51,207 nucleotides of DNA from Pandoraea anhela (GTDB taxonomy: Bacteria > Pseudomonadota > Gammaproteobacteria > Burkholderiales > Burkholderiaceae), in NCBI RefSeq assembly GCF_902459655.1, contig NZ_CABPSB010000027.1, positions 1 to 51,207 on the forward strand. Direction: 5' to 3'. Each line of letters starts with the position of its first letter. Position 1 is the first letter of the stretch. Both the position numbers and the translations under genes were made by a program. Under the pieces are notes generated by a model that saw nothing but the letters and a program-made list of their open reading frames with translations, had not been told where the DNA came from and ran no database searches. Positions 27,683-37,686 of this stretch are shown piece after piece.

Positions 27683-28495
27683 ATGCAATTGCTTGAAGTC
27701 CCGCCGAAGAGTGGTTATGTGTGGCTGCGCCAGGGCATCTGGCTGTTCCGCAAAAACCCGCTCGCCATCATGAGCCTGCTGTTCGCCTACCTCTTCGGTA
27801 CTTTGGTGATCTCCTTCGTTCCGGTGATCGGCGGACTCATCTCGCTGGTGCTCGTCCCGGGCCTGTCGGTGGGTTTCATGGCCGCCTGTCGCGACATCAT
27901 CAAGAACAAGCAGGTGTTGCCGCAAGTGCTGCTCGACGGTTTTCGCGGACACGGCAAGGAAATCGCCCGCCGGCTGCTGATCCTCGGCGGCTACTATATG
28001 GCGGCGACGGTGGTCGCGTACCTGATTTCGTCGCTGTTCAACGGCAGCGATCTGATCAACAAACTGCTGTTCGACGGCAACGTGAATCGCGACGAAGTCA
28101 TGAACGGCACCGCCGGCATGGTCGCCGCCATGGCGTTCGCCGTCGCCTACATTCCGGTGGCCATGCTGTTCTGGTTCGCACCGGTGCTGGTGGCATGGCA
28201 CGACATTACGCCGGTCAAAGCCATCTTCTTCAGCTGGACGGCATGCACGCGCAATTTCCGCGCGTTCGTGGTCTACGGCCTGTGCGTGATGCTGCTCGCG
28301 ATGGTGTCGTCCATGATCCTCATGGTCATCATGGCCGTGCTGGGCATCTTCCAATACGCGATGCTGGTGATCTGGCCGCTGTCGCTGCTGTTCGCCGCCA
28401 TCGTCTATTGCTCGTTCTACGCGAGCTATCGCGGCTGCTTCGGCGTGCAGGAGATCGGCGCTATCGATCCGAACGTCGCGCCGCCCGAGGCGTGA
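27683..28495 (+). CDS. BPSS1780-family membrane protein
   Basis: The 270-residue protein begins MQLLEVPPKSGYVWLRQGIWL and has about six membrane helices. This pattern is shared by a Burkholderiales family named after B. pseudomallei BPSS1780. Its function is not known. A conserved cytosolic segment GFRGHGKEIARRLL follows the second helix. It lies 30 bases after thrB and is probably co-transcribed with it; a terminator ends the unit. Confidence 0.88.
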   Translation: MQLLEVPPKSGYVWLRQGIWLFRKNPLAIMSLLFAYLFGTLVISFVPVIGGLISLVLVPGLSVGFMAACRDIIKNKQVLPQVLLDGFRGHGKEIARRLLILGGYYMAATVVAYLISSLFNGSDLINKLLFDGNVNRDEVMNGTAGMVAAMAFAVAYIPVAMLFWFAPVLVAWHDITPVKAIFFSWTACTRNFRAFVVYGLCVMLLAMVSSMILMVIMAVLGIFQYAMLVIWPLSLLFAAIVYCSFYASYRGCFGVQEIGAIDPNVAPPEA

Positions 28496-28521
28496 GTCTC
28501 GCGCCGCGCAGCGGAAAAAAC

Positions 28522-28545
28522 GAAGGGCACCCCAGGGTGCCCTTC
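28522..28545 (+). terminator. terminator after the BPSS1780-family gene
   Basis: GAAGGGCACC pairs perfectly with GGTGCCCTTC around CCAG. The T-tract is short (TTC), but the preceding six A could serve the opposite strand. Confidence 0.7.
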
Positions 28546-28643
28546 TTCACGTTCGGCGCTGCGGTGAGATGTGCGGCATGCACGACAACCACCTCATGCA
28601 ACGGCAGTGCCGGCGCACCAGCCCCGCCGCCGTTAGTCGTTCG

Positions 28644-30962
28644 TCACTCGATCGGCTGAAGCTTGGCGACGGCCAGCGCCAGCCACTTCTCGCCGTGACG
28701 GCCGAACTTCACGTGCGCCCGCGCCTCGTCGCCCGTGCCTTCCAGTCCGATGATCTTGCCTTCGCCGAACTTGGTGTGGAACACGCCCTGCCCGAGCTTG
28801 AAGCCCGTCTCCGACGCGCGCGAACGGTCCGCCAGCGCTTTCTCCGGTTTCGTGGCCGCCCACTCGTCCTTGGGAGCGCTCGTTTGCGGACGGGCGAACC
28901 AGTCCCGGCCCCAGGCCGGCTCGGCCTGCCCCAGACGCGCGCCCGGTTGCGCACGCGGCGTGAGGAATTTCAGCACTGTCTCGGGAATTTCGTCGAAGAA
29001 GCGCGACCGCACGTTGTAACGCGTCTGGCCGTGCAGCATGCGGCTTTGAGTGAACGACAGGTACAAACGCTCCTTGGCACGCGTGATCGCCACGTACATC
29101 AGACGTCGCTCTTCTTCCAGGCCGTCGAGTTCGAGCGCACTGTTCTCGTGCGGGAACAGCCCCTCCTCCAGACCGGTGACGAACACCGCCGTGAATTCGA
29201 GCCCCTTGGCCGCATGCACCGTCATCAGTTGCACGGCGTCCTGCCCCGCCTCGGCCTGATTGTCGCCGGCTTCGAGCGACGCATGCGACAGGAACCCCGC
29301 CAGCGGCGTCATCTCGACCGGCGTGTCGGCATCGACCACACCATCGGGCGACGCTAGCACATCGGGCGCACCGGGCAGCGCCGGCCGCAATGCGATCAGA
29401 CGCGCGGGCGCGTCCAGCCCATAGCCCTCCTCGGCGATGAAGGCCGTGGCGGCATGCACCAGTTCCTGCAAGTTCTCGATGCGGTCCTGCCCTTCCTTCT
29501 CCGTCTGGTAATGCGCGATCAGGCCGCTCGCGTCGATGACATGCGTCACCACTTCCGGCAGCGTCAGGCGCTCGGTGTCGTGACGCATCTGCTCGATCAT
29601 CCGGACGAAAGCCAGCAAATTCGTCCCCGCCTTGCCCGTCATATAAGGCACGGCGGCATACATCGAGCAGTTGTAGAGACGGGCGGCGTCGGCCAGTTGC
29701 TCCAGGGAGCGCGCGCCGATGCCTCGCGTCGGGAAGTTGACGACACGCACGAACGCGGTGTCGTCGTTCGGGTTCTCGATCAGCCGCAGGTACGCCAGCG
29801 CGTGCTTGACTTCCTGACGCTCGAAAAAGCGCAGTCCGCCGTACACGCGGTACGCGATGCCCGCGCCCACGAGCGCATGCTCCATGACCCGCGACTGCGC
29901 GTTGCTGCGGTAAAGGATGGCGACGTCCTGCCGCGAGAGCCCCTGCGCGACAAGCGCCTTGATCTCCTCGACCAGCCAGCTCGCCTCCTGCAAATCCGTC
30001 GCGGCCTCATACACACGAATCGGTTCACCGTGCCCGGCGTCGGTACGCAGATTCTTGCCCAGCCGCCGCGCGTTATTCGAGATCAGCGCGTTCGCCGCGT
30101 CGAGAATGTTGCCGTGCGAGCGATAGTTCTGCTCCAGCTTGATCAGGTGACGAACGCGGAACTCGCGCTCGAAGTCGGCCATATTGCCAACGTTGGCGCC
30201 ACGAAACGCGTAGATGCTCTGATCGTCGTCACCGACGGCGAACACGGCGGCGTTCGCGCCGGCGAGCATCTTGAGCCACGCGTACTGAAGCTTGTTGGTG
30301 TCTTGAAACTCGTCGACCAGGATGTGGCGAAAGCGCGACTGATAGTGCACGCGCAGCGGCTCGTTGTGCTTGAGCAGTTCGAAGCAGCGCAGCAGCAATT
30401 CGGCGAAATCGACCACGCCCTCGCGCTGACATTGCTCCTGATAACTTGCGTACAGCTCGACGAACTTCTGGTTGAAGGCGTCGTTGGCCTCGACCTCGTG
30501 CGGTCGCAGCCCCTGTTCCTTGGCGTTGTTGATGAAATACTGGAGATTCTTGGGCGGAAATTTCTCATCGTCGACATTCGCCGCCTTCATCATTCGCTTG
30601 ATGGCGGAGAGCTGGTCGGACTGATCCAGAATCTGAAAGCTCTGCGGCAGCCCGGCATCGCGGAAATGCGCGCGCAGCATGCGGTTACACAGCCCGTGGA
30701 AGGTGCCGATCCACATGGCGCGCGTACTGATCGGCAGCATCGCGCCCAGGCGGGCCTGCATTTCCTTGGCCGCCTTGTTGGTAAAGGTCACCGCCAGAAT
30801 GCCCGCCGGACCGACGTGCCCCTGCTGGATCAGCCAGGCGATGCGGGTCGTGAGCACGCGCGTCTTGCCGGAACCCGCGCCCGCGAGGATGAGGGCCGGC
30901 TCGTCGGGAAGCGTGACGGCGGCCAGTTGTTCGGGGTTCAGATTGGCGAGCAGATCGGGCAT
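28644..30962 (-). CDS. uvrD: UvrD/Rep-type superfamily 1 DNA helicase
   Basis: The 772-residue helicase has the SF1 motifs in order: Q-motif with NPEQLAAVTLPDEPALILAG, Walker A AGAGSGKTRVLTTRI, motif II LVDEFQDTNKLQ, motif III FAVGDDDQSIYAFRGA, motif IV LEQNYRS, motif V TVHAAKGLEFTAVFV and motif VI RLMYVAITRAKERL. The C-terminal tail ends with the RNA-polymerase-binding, Tudor-like segment (VFHTKFGEGKIIGLEG). It unwinds DNA 3'-5' in nucleotide excision and mismatch repair. Length fits UvrD better than Rep or PcrA. A TATAAT box lies 29 bases upstream, and valS is divergent. Confidence 0.95.
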   Translation of the reverse strand: MPDLLANLNPEQLAAVTLPDEPALILAGAGSGKTRVLTTRIAWLIQQGHVGPAGILAVTFTNKAAKEMQARLGAMLPISTRAMWIGTFHGLCNRMLRAHFRDAGLPQSFQILDQSDQLSAIKRMMKAANVDDEKFPPKNLQYFINNAKEQGLRPHEVEANDAFNQKFVELYASYQEQCQREGVVDFAELLLRCFELLKHNEPLRVHYQSRFRHILVDEFQDTNKLQYAWLKMLAGANAAVFAVGDDDQSIYAFRGANVGNMADFEREFRVRHLIKLEQNYRSHGNILDAANALISNNARRLGKNLRTDAGHGEPIRVYEAATDLQEASWLVEEIKALVAQGLSRQDVAILYRSNAQSRVMEHALVGAGIAYRVYGGLRFFERQEVKHALAYLRLIENPNDDTAFVRVVNFPTRGIGARSLEQLADAARLYNCSMYAAVPYMTGKAGTNLLAFVRMIEQMRHDTERLTLPEVVTHVIDASGLIAHYQTEKEGQDRIENLQELVHAATAFIAEEGYGLDAPARLIALRPALPGAPDVLASPDGVVDADTPVEMTPLAGFLSHASLEAGDNQAEAGQDAVQLMTVHAAKGLEFTAVFVTGLEEGLFPHENSALELDGLEEERRLMYVAITRAKERLYLSFTQSRMLHGQTRYNVRSRFFDEIPETVLKFLTPRAQPGARLGQAEPAWGRDWFARPQTSAPKDEWAATKPEKALADRSRASETGFKLGQGVFHTKFGEGKIIGLEGTGDEARAHVKFGRHGEKWLALAVAKLQPIE

Positions 30963-30990
30963 GTCGGGAGCGAAATTCGAGTGAAGCCCG

Positions 30991-30996
30991 ATTATA
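30991..30996 (-). promoter_or_regulatory. -10 element of the uvrD promoter
   Basis: A perfect minus-strand TATAAT, 29 bases upstream of the uvrD ATG in the divergent gap to valS. Confidence 0.5.
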
Positions 30997-31032
30997 AATC
31001 CTGCCGCGGCGCGGAAATGGCACCGAATCTTT

Positions 31033-31038
31033 TATAAT
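31033..31038 (+). promoter_or_regulatory. -10 element of the valS promoter
   Basis: A perfect plus-strand TATAAT, 36 bases before the valS ATG. The uvrD and valS promoters occupy the same 111-bp gap. Confidence 0.5.
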
Positions 31039-31073
31039 TCGGGGTTTCACGCATTACACGGTCCATTCAATCC

Positions 31074-33935
31074 ATGAGCGACAGCGACAATACGCTTGCC
31101 AAGAGCTTCGAGCCGCAGGACGTCGAAGCCCACTGGGGCCCCGAATGGGAACGCCGCGGCTATGCCCGGCCGACTTTCGACGACGCCCGTGAAGATTTCA
31201 GCATCCAGTTGCCGCCGCCGAACGTCACCGGCACGCTGCACATGGGGCACGCGTTCAACCAGACGATCATGGACGGTCTGACGCGCTACTACCGCATGAA
31301 GGGCGCCAACACCCTGTGGGTGCCGGGCACCGACCATGCGGGCATCGCCACGCAGATCGTCGTCGAGCGCCAACTGGACGCCAAGAAGGTGTCTCGCCAT
31401 GACCTGGGCCGCGAGACGTTCGTCGAGCGCGTCTGGGAGTGGAAAGAGCAGTCCGGCAGCACGATTACGCGCCAGATCCGCCGTCTCGGGGCTTCCATCG
31501 ATTGGAGCCGCGAATACTTTACGATGGACGAGAAGATGTCCCGGGCCGTGCGCGACGTGTTCGTCACGCTCTACGAGCAGGGGCTGATCTATCGCGGCAA
31601 GCGTCTCGTGAACTGGGAATCGACGCTGCTCACCGCCGTGTCCGATCTGGAAGTGGTCAGCGAGGAAGAGGAAGGGTCGCTGTGGCACATCCGCTACCCG
31701 CTCGCCGACGGCTCGGGCACGCTCACGGTCGCGACCACGCGTCCCGAGACCATGCTGGGCGACACCGCGCTGATGGTTCACCCGGAAGACGAGCGCTACA
31801 AGGCGCTGATCGGCAAGACCGCCAGACTGCCGCTGTGCGATCGCGAAATCCCGATCATCGCCGACGATTACGTCGACCGCGAGTTCGGCACGGGTGTGGT
31901 GAAGGTCACGCCAGCGCACGATTTCAACGACTACGCCGTGGGTCAGCGTCACAACCTGCCGCAGATCAACATCCTCACGCTCGACGCGAAGATCAACGAT
32001 AACGCCCCGGAGAAGTACCGTGGTCTGGATCGTTTCGACGCCCGCAAGCAGATCGTGGCCGATCTGGACGCCCTCGGCCTGCTCGAATCGGTCAAGCCGC
32101 ACAAGCTGATGGTGCCGCGCAGCGACCGTACGGGCACGATCATCGAGCCGATGCTCACCGACCAGTGGTTCGTGGCGATGAGCAAGCCGGCCCCCGAAGG
32201 CACGTTCCATCCCGGCAAGTCGATCACGGAAACCGCGCTCGACGTCGTGCGCAGCGGCGAAATCAAGTTCGTCCCGGAAAACTGGACGACGACGTACAAC
32301 CAGTGGCTCGAAAACATTCAGGACTGGTGTATCTCGCGTCAGCTCTGGTGGGGCCACCAGATCCCGGCGTGGTACGACGAAAACGGCAATGTGTTCGTCG
32401 CACGCTCGGAAGACGAAGCCATCGAGAAGGCGCGCGCCGCCGGCTCGACCGGCGCGCTCAAGCGCGACGAAGACGTGCTCGACACGTGGTTCTCGTCGGC
32501 GTTGGTGCCGTTCTCGTCGCTCGGCTGGCCGCAGGAGACGCCGGAACTGAAGCACTTCCTACCGTCGTCGGTGCTCGTGACCGGCTTCGACATCATCTTC
32601 TTCTGGGTCGCGCGCATGGTCATGATGACCACGCACTTCACGGGCAAGGTGCCGTTCAAGACGGTGTACGTGCACGGGCTCGTGCGCGACGCCGAAGGTC
32701 AGAAGATGTCGAAATCGAAGGGCAACACGCTCGACCCGATCGATATCGTCGACGGCGTGTCGCTCGACGCCCTGCTCGCCAAGCGCACCACGGGCCTGAT
32801 GAACCCGAAGCAAGCGGCAAGCATCGAGAAGAAGACCCGCAAGGAGTTCCCGGAGGGCATCGCGCCGTTCGGCACCGATGCGCTGCGCTTCACGTTCGCC
32901 TCGATGGCGACGCTCGGCCGCAACATCAACTTCGATCTCGCGCGCTGCGAAGGCTACCGCAACTTCTGCAACAAGCTGTGGAACGCCACGCGCTTCGTGC
33001 TGATGAACTGCGAAGGCCACGACTGCGGCCTGGCGCCGTGCGTGGGCGATTGCGGCCCTGAAGGCCAGCTCGATTTTTCGCGCGCCGACCGCTGGATCGT
33101 GTCGTTGCTCCAGCGCGTGGAAACCGATGTGGCCAAGGGTTTCGCGGACTATCGCTTCGACAACATCGCCAGCACGATCTACAAGTTCGTGTGGGACGAG
33201 TATTGCGACTGGTACGTCGAACTGGCCAAGTGGCAGATCCAGAACGGCACGCCCGCGCAACAGCGCGCTACGCGTCGCACGTTGCTGCGTGTGCTCGAAA
33301 CGGTACTTCGTCTGGCCCATCCGATCATTCCGTTCATCACCGAAGCCCTTTGGCAAAAGGTTGCGCCGCTCGCCGGTCGTTATCCTGCCGACAAGGCGCC
33401 GGGCGATGCCAGTATCATGGTGCAGCCGTATCCGGTCGCGGACATGAGCAAGATCGACGAAGGCGACGAAGCGTGGATGCAGCAGTTGAAGGCGGCGGTG
33501 GATGCATGCCGCAATCTGCGCGGCGAGATGAATCTGTCGCCGGCACAGCGCGTGCCGCTGCTGGTCGCGGGCGATGTGCCGTTCCTGACGTCGATTGCGC
33601 CGTATCTGCAAACGCTTGCCAAGCTCTCCGAAGTGCAGGTGCTGGCGGACGAAGCCACGCTCGACGCGCAGGCCGCAGGTGCGCCGCTGGCCGTGGTGGG
33701 CCCGAACAAGCTCGCACTCAAGGTGGAAATCGATGTCGCCGCGGAACGCGAGCGCCTCGGCAAGGAAGTGAAGCGTCTGGAAGGCGAGATCGCGAAATGT
33801 CACGGCAAGCTGTCTAACGAGAGCTTCGTGGCGCGCGCACCCGCCAATGTGGTGGAACTTGAGAAGCAACGATTGGTCGACTTTGAAGCCGTTCTCGGGA
33901 AGTTGCAGGCACAGCTCGCGCGCTTGCCCGCCTGA
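31074..33935 (+). CDS. valS: valyl-tRNA synthetase
   Basis: The 953-residue class I enzyme charges tRNA-Val. It has the HIGH motif as HMGH in [15 protein letters not shown] (about residue 50) and the CP1 editing domain with [19 protein letters not shown]. The KMSKS loop in [16 protein letters not shown] is about residue 545. A C-terminal coiled-coil arm typical of ValS is present ([20 protein letters not shown]). Length is normal for proteobacteria. galU follows after 29 bases on the same strand, so the two genes probably share the promoter at 31033. Confidence 0.98.
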   Translation: MSDSDNTLAKSFEPQDVEAHWGPEWERRGYARPTFDDAREDFSIQLPPPNVTGTLHMGHAFNQTIMDGLTRYYRMKGANTLWVPGTDHAGIATQIVVERQLDAKKVSRHDLGRETFVERVWEWKEQSGSTITRQIRRLGASIDWSREYFTMDEKMSRAVRDVFVTLYEQGLIYRGKRLVNWESTLLTAVSDLEVVSEEEEGSLWHIRYPLADGSGTLTVATTRPETMLGDTALMVHPEDERYKALIGKTARLPLCDREIPIIADDYVDREFGTGVVKVTPAHDFNDYAVGQRHNLPQINILTLDAKINDNAPEKYRGLDRFDARKQIVADLDALGLLESVKPHKLMVPRSDRTGTIIEPMLTDQWFVAMSKPAPEGTFHPGKSITETALDVVRSGEIKFVPENWTTTYNQWLENIQDWCISRQLWWGHQIPAWYDENGNVFVARSEDEAIEKARAAGSTGALKRDEDVLDTWFSSALVPFSSLGWPQETPELKHFLPSSVLVTGFDIIFFWVARMVMMTTHFTGKVPFKTVYVHGLVRDAEGQKMSKSKGNTLDPIDIVDGVSLDALLAKRTTGLMNPKQAASIEKKTRKEFPEGIAPFGTDALRFTFASMATLGRNINFDLARCEGYRNFCNKLWNATRFVLMNCEGHDCGLAPCVGDCGPEGQLDFSRADRWIVSLLQRVETDVAKGFADYRFDNIASTIYKFVWDEYCDWYVELAKWQIQNGTPAQQRATRRTLLRVLETVLRLAHPIIPFITEALWQKVAPLAGRYPADKAPGDASIMVQPYPVADMSKIDEGDEAWMQQLKAAVDACRNLRGEMNLSPAQRVPLLVAGDVPFLTSIAPYLQTLAKLSEVQVLADEATLDAQAAGAPLAVVGPNKLALKVEIDVAAERERLGKEVKRLEGEIAKCHGKLSNESFVARAPANVVELEKQRLVDFEAVLGKLQAQLARLPA

Positions 33936-33964
33936 GACGCGATAAATTGATCAGGGAGATACCA

Positions 33965-34852
33965 ATGAAAACCGTTGTGACCAAAGCCGTTTTCCCCGTC
34001 GCGGGCCTCGGCACCCGGTTTCTGCCGGCAACCAAGGCGAGCCCGAAGGAAATGCTGCCGGTCGTGGACAAGCCGCTGATTCAGTACGCCGTGGAAGAGG
34101 CGGTGGCCGCCGGCATCACGGAGATGATCTTCGTCACGGGCCGCAACAAGCGCGCCATCGAAGATCACTTCGACACGGCCTTCGAACTCGAAGCGGAACT
34201 CGAAGCGAAGAACAAGCAGGCGTTGCTCGACGTGGTGCATTCGATCAAGCCGGCGCACATCGATTGTTTCTATGTGCGTCAGCCTAAGGCGCTGGGTCTC
34301 GGCCATGCCGTGCTGTGTGCAGAGAAGCTCGTGGGCGATGAACCGTTTGCGGTCATCCTTGCCGACGACTTGCTCGACGGTCGGCCGCCCGTGCTCAAGC
34401 AGATGGTCGATCTGTACAACCACTATCACAACTCGATCATCGGCGTGGAAGAGATCCCCATCGAGCAAAGTCGCTCGTACGGTATCGTCAAGGGTACCGA
34501 CTGGGGCGAGAAGGCCATCGTCAAGCTCACGGATATCGTCGAGAAGCCGGCACCCGAGAACGCACCGTCGAACCTGGGGGTGGTCGGCCGTTACGTGCTG
34601 CGCCCGCGCATTTTCGATTGCATCCGCGAGATCGATCCGGGATCGGGCGGCGAGATTCAGTTGACCGACGCCATCCAGAAGCTGATGCACGATGAAGTCG
34701 TGCTGGCGTATCGCTACAACGGCAAGCGCTTCGACTGCGGCAGCAAGCTGGGATATCTGAAGGCGACGGTGGAGTTTGCACTGCGTCACCCGGAACTGAA
34801 AGACGCTTTCCGCAAGTACCTGCAAGACGAAGTGCACGGCGATCTGGCGTAA
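33965..34852 (+). CDS. galU: UTP-glucose-1-phosphate uridylyltransferase
   Basis: GalU makes UDP-glucose for envelope polysaccharides and trehalose. The 295-residue protein has the nucleotidyl-transferase signature [20 protein letters not shown] at the N-terminus, the [13 protein letters not shown] block, and [11 protein letters not shown] near the C-terminal part. The start at 33965 ([14 protein letters not shown]) has AGGGAG nine bases upstream. It sits 29 bases after valS and ends at a strong terminator, making a two-gene unit. The pairing with valS is not functional in any obvious way. Confidence 0.97.
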   Translation: MKTVVTKAVFPVAGLGTRFLPATKASPKEMLPVVDKPLIQYAVEEAVAAGITEMIFVTGRNKRAIEDHFDTAFELEAELEAKNKQALLDVVHSIKPAHIDCFYVRQPKALGLGHAVLCAEKLVGDEPFAVILADDLLDGRPPVLKQMVDLYNHYHNSIIGVEEIPIEQSRSYGIVKGTDWGEKAIVKLTDIVEKPAPENAPSNLGVVGRYVLRPRIFDCIREIDPGSGGEIQLTDAIQKLMHDEVVLAYRYNGKRFDCGSKLGYLKATVEFALRHPELKDAFRKYLQDEVHGDLA

Positions 34853-34870
34853 CGATCGGCACTTCCCATG

Positions 34871-34902
34871 AAAAAACCGACGGCATGTCCGTCGGTTTTT
34901 TT
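34871..34902 (+). terminator. terminator after galU
   Basis: AAAAAACCGACGG pairs with CCGTCGGTTTTTT around CATGT. The symmetric A and T runs make it usable in both directions, for galU and for the convergent TusA-like gene. Confidence 0.88.
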
Positions 34903-34966
34903 CGTCTGCCGTGCCGCGCGTTCGTGGATGTCGGCGGCGGCAGCGCATGGCGAGGCCGCCGCGCGA

Positions 34967-35200
34967 TCAGCGGCGACGCATCCAGAAGTGGAACGTCTTG
35001 CCCTCTTCGCGCGACTCGAGCAGTTCGTTACCGGTCTGCTTGGCAAACGCGCTGAAGTCGCGCCCGGAGCCCGGATCGGTGGCGATGATGTGCAGCACTT
35101 CACCGCTTTGCATCTCGGCCAGCGCCTTCTTTGCACGCAGGATCGGCAGCGGGCAATTCAGACCGCTCGCGTCGACTTCTTTCTGGAATTCCATGCTCAT
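34967..35200 (-). CDS. TusA-family sulfur carrier protein
   Basis: This 77-residue protein has the TusA fold signature DASGLNCPLPILRAKKALAE, with the sulfur-carrying Cys in the CPLP loop (about residue 14). The rest is a regular two-layer sheet with DPGSGRDFSAFAKQTGN. TusA-type proteins receive persulfide sulfur from IscS or other donors and hand it on, for example for tRNA thiolation or sulfur oxidation. Which relay this one serves is not clear: no Tus, Dsr or Hdr genes are next to it. The start at 35200 follows GAGAGGG; ATG 35194 is possible. It lies 125 bases downstream of the Nudix gene on the same strand. Confidence 0.88.
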   Translation of the reverse strand: MSMEFQKEVDASGLNCPLPILRAKKALAEMQSGEVLHIIATDPGSGRDFSAFAKQTGNELLESREEGKTFHFWMRRR

Positions 35201-35324
35201 GTCCCTCTCTTCGGTCTCGTTCGAATCTCTTTTGCCGGGTTCGCCCCGCAAGCCGCGATTCTACCGTAGTCGTGGCGCCGGGCCGCGGTATGGCTTGCTT
35301 GGCCCACTTAGCACGCTTAGCACG

Positions 35325-35855
35325 CTATTCGGCAATCGATAGCCGGGCGGAATCGACGTATTCGACGGGCAGATTGCGTCGGCGCAGCCATTCGGCCACG
35401 GCGTGGCCCGTGCCGGCGCGCCACGGACGCACCTGATGCGGCGCCACCAGCCGGAATTCGGCAAGCTCCTCCGAGAGACGGATATCGCCGTCGCATACCG
35501 CGTGGTAGGCGATGATCAGTTCGTTCTTGCGCATGAACTCGTAGACGCCGAGCAACGAAATCGCGTCGGCCTCCAGATTCGTCTCCTCCTTGATCTCACG
35601 GCGAACGCCGTCCTCAGGGGTTTCGTCGCGCTCCAGAAAACCGGTAATGAGCGCGAACATGCCTTCGGTCCAGGCTGCGTTGCGTGCCAGCAGAATCTGT
35701 CCACGGTACTCGACGAGCCCCGCGACCACCGGCAGCGGATTGTCCCAGTGGACGAAACCGCACGCGTTGTCGGGACACGCGCGACGAATGCGCCCGGCAA
35801 CTTCGCGTGAATCGAGGGCCGAGGCGCAGCGAGGACAAAAAATGAGTTCGTTCAT
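35325..35855 (-). CDS. Nudix hydrolase with N-terminal zinc ribbon
   Basis: The 176-residue protein begins with a zinc-ribbon-like segment (CPRC at residues 7-10 and CPDNAC around 27-32). A Nudix box follows, GFLERDETPEDGVRREIKEETN, with Asn where many members have Gly. The ribbon-Nudix layout recalls NADH pyrophosphatase NudC, but the protein is shorter and lacks NudC's N-terminal domain. The exact substrate is therefore unknown; an NDP-X hydrolase or ADP-ribose pyrophosphatase is possible. It ends in a Leu/Arg-rich tail. The clc gene is divergent. Confidence 0.85.
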   Translation of the reverse strand: MNELIFCPRCASALDSREVAGRIRRACPDNACGFVHWDNPLPVVAGLVEYRGQILLARNAAWTEGMFALITGFLERDETPEDGVRREIKEETNLEADAISLLGVYEFMRKNELIIAYHAVCDGDIRLSEELAEFRLVAPHQVRPWRAGTGHAVAEWLRRRNLPVEYVDSARLSIAE

Positions 35856-35959
35856 GATCGTTCTTCAGCGAATGGGAACATCTTAAATGAACTCATGACG
35901 CGCTGCACATTCGGTAAATTCCGAGACGCCTTCGGACCAAGCCCAGGAATGCCCGGGCG

Positions 35960-35965
35960 TATAAT
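35960..35965 (+). promoter_or_regulatory. -10 element of the clc promoter
   Basis: A perfect TATAAT lies 32 bases before the GTG start at 35998. No clear -35 was seen. The short distance supports translation starting at or close to that GTG. Confidence 0.45.
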
Positions 35966-35997
35966 CGACGAACGTCTTTCAATTTTCGCCCCGGCCC

Positions 35998-37563
35998 GTG
36001 TCCGACATTCCGCCGAACGCTCCCCTATCCTCTTCTGCGCCCTCTTCTGCGCCCGCTGTTGTGCCCTGCGCTGCGCCCTCTGCCTCGGACTCACCGCCCT
36101 CGTCCACCTCGTCCACTTCGTCCACTTCGTCCACTTCGTCCACTTCGTCAACTTCGTCCACCTCGCCTCCGAATTCGCCTCCCGCCTCACCGCCCGCCTC
36201 ACCTCCGACCTCGCCGCCACCGTCCGACTCGCCTGCCGCCACACCCGGCGCCTCATTGTCGACTCGCCTGACGCAACGCGGCGTGCGTCGCTCGCGACGC
36301 CTCTGGCACAACTACGGCGTGTTCTGGCTCGGCGCGGTCCTCGTGGGCCTCGTTTCCGTGGCATACGCCAAGCTGGTGGATTTCGGTTTCGAGCTCTTTC
36401 AGCGCATGCTCTCGCATGGCTTCTGGCTGCCGCTGATCGTCACGCCGCTCGGCGCGGCGTTGGCCATCTGGCTCACGCAGAAGTTTTTCCGGGGGGCCGA
36501 GGGAAGCGGGATTCCACAGGTCATCGCCACGCTTCAGGATTCCCGTCTGTCGAAGTCTTTGCTGACGCTGCGCATCATGTTCGGCAAGATCGCGATCTCG
36601 TTTCTCGGCATTCTGTGCGGCTTCACGATCGGACGGGAAGGCCCGACGGTCCAGATCGGCGCCTCGCTCATGTACGCCATGCGCCACGGCTATCGACGCA
36701 GCAGCGTACACATCGAGCGCCAGCTGACGTTGGCCGGCGCAGCGGCAGGTCTGGCAGCGGCGTTCAACACGCCTCTCGCAGGGGTGGTGTTCGCCATCGA
36801 GGAACTGAGTCGCAGTTTCGTTGCGCGCAACAGCGGCACGCTCATTACCGCCATCATTTTCTCCGGCGTCGTAGCGCTCGGCCTGCAAGGCAACTATCTG
36901 TATTTCGGTCAGATCAAGGCGATCAGCGAATTCCGGTGGGCGCTCATTCCGGTGCTCGTTGCAGCGAGTTTGCTCACCGGTGTGGCCGGCGGCCTGTTCG
37001 GCTGGCTGATGCTCAATGTGCCGCGCTGGATGCCCAAGCCGCTGGTGGATATGCGCCGCACGTATCCGGTGCGTTTCGCGTTGATTTGCGGTCTTGCGAT
37101 TGCAGTGATCGGCGTCGTCTCGGGAGGCACGACATTCGGCAGCGGCTACGCCGAAGCGCGCGGCCTGCTCGAATCGCACGCGACGCTCTCCCCGCTATAC
37201 GCCGTGCTGAAATTCGCTGCATTGTGCGTGTCGTACCTTTCCGGCATTCCGGGGGGCATCTTCGCGCCATCGCTCGCGATTGGTGCGGGGCTGGGCAACG
37301 TCATGGCGCACGTCACGTCGGTGGTGCCGCTGCCGGCCATGGCTGCCCTGTGCATGGTCGGCTATCTGGCGGCGGTCACGCAGTCGCCCATCACGTCGTT
37401 CGTGATCGTCATGGAGATGATCGACGGTCATCAGATGGTGATTCCGCTCATGGCCGTCGCTCTGCTGTCCACGCAGGTTTCGCGGGCGATTGCGCCGTCG
37501 TTCTACCACACGCTGGCGCACCGGTTCCTGACACCGACCGTGCCCGCGCCGCGTCAGGCGTAA
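35998..37563 (+). CDS. ClC-family chloride channel/transporter with disordered N-terminus
   Basis: Residues from about 95 on form a ClC channel: the signature GxGIPQ as GAEGSGIPQVIATL, GKxGPxxH region as IGREGPTVQIGA, and GIPGGIFAPSLAIGAGLG. Eleven or more helices are apparent. ClC proteins move chloride, often in exchange for protons. The GREGP motif carries Glu, the gating or coupling glutamate. The first 90 residues are Ser/Thr/Pro/Ala rich and built largely from a 9-bp repeat reading Ser-Ser-Thr. The start is uncertain. I used GTG at 35998 because of its distance from the TATAAT box, but it lacks a Shine-Dalgarno sequence. No CBS domains are seen at the C-terminus. Confidence 0.85.
   Translation: MSDIPPNAPLSSSAPSSAPAVVPCAAPSASDSPPSSTSSTSSTSSTSSTSSTSSTSPPNSPPASPPASPPTSPPPSDSPAATPGASLSTRLTQRGVRRSRRLWHNYGVFWLGAVLVGLVSVAYAKLVDFGFELFQRMLSHGFWLPLIVTPLGAALAIWLTQKFFRGAEGSGIPQVIATLQDSRLSKSLLTLRIMFGKIAISFLGILCGFTIGREGPTVQIGASLMYAMRHGYRRSSVHIERQLTLAGAAAGLAAAFNTPLAGVVFAIEELSRSFVARNSGTLITAIIFSGVVALGLQGNYLYFGQIKAISEFRWALIPVLVAASLLTGVAGGLFGWLMLNVPRWMPKPLVDMRRTYPVRFALICGLAIAVIGVVSGGTTFGSGYAEARGLLESHATLSPLYAVLKFAALCVSYLSGIPGGIFAPSLAIGAGLGNVMAHVTSVVPLPAMAALCMVGYLAAVTQSPITSFVIVMEMIDGHQMVIPLMAVALLSTQVSRAIAPSFYHTLAHRFLTPTVPAPRQA
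36101..36163. repeat. 9-bp tandem repeat inside clc (7 copies)
   Basis: Seven adjacent 9-base units of consensus CGTCCACTT, coding for Ser-Ser-Thr in the N-terminal tail. Being a multiple of three, copy-number changes would keep the frame. Confidence 0.9.
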
Positions 37564-37587
37564 TGTCGGGTAGGTTGACGATCGATG

Positions 37588-37614
37588 GTCGATGTCGATG
37601 TCGATGTCGATGTC
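37588..37614. repeat. 6-bp tandem repeat (GTCGAT, 4.5 copies)
   Basis: GTCGAT repeated four and a half times without error, in the gap between the convergent clc and threonine aldolase genes. Confidence 0.85.
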
Positions 37615-37686
37615 ATTAGAGGCGCCGACGTCAGGCATCAGGTCGGGCTCGACGTCGGGCAGCGATCCGGGCCGGCGCGAAAAGGT

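Noticed and set aside
36101-36163. Integrative or CRISPR-like repeat in clc
   Set aside because: It is a coding microsatellite with a 9-bp period, in frame with the channel gene.
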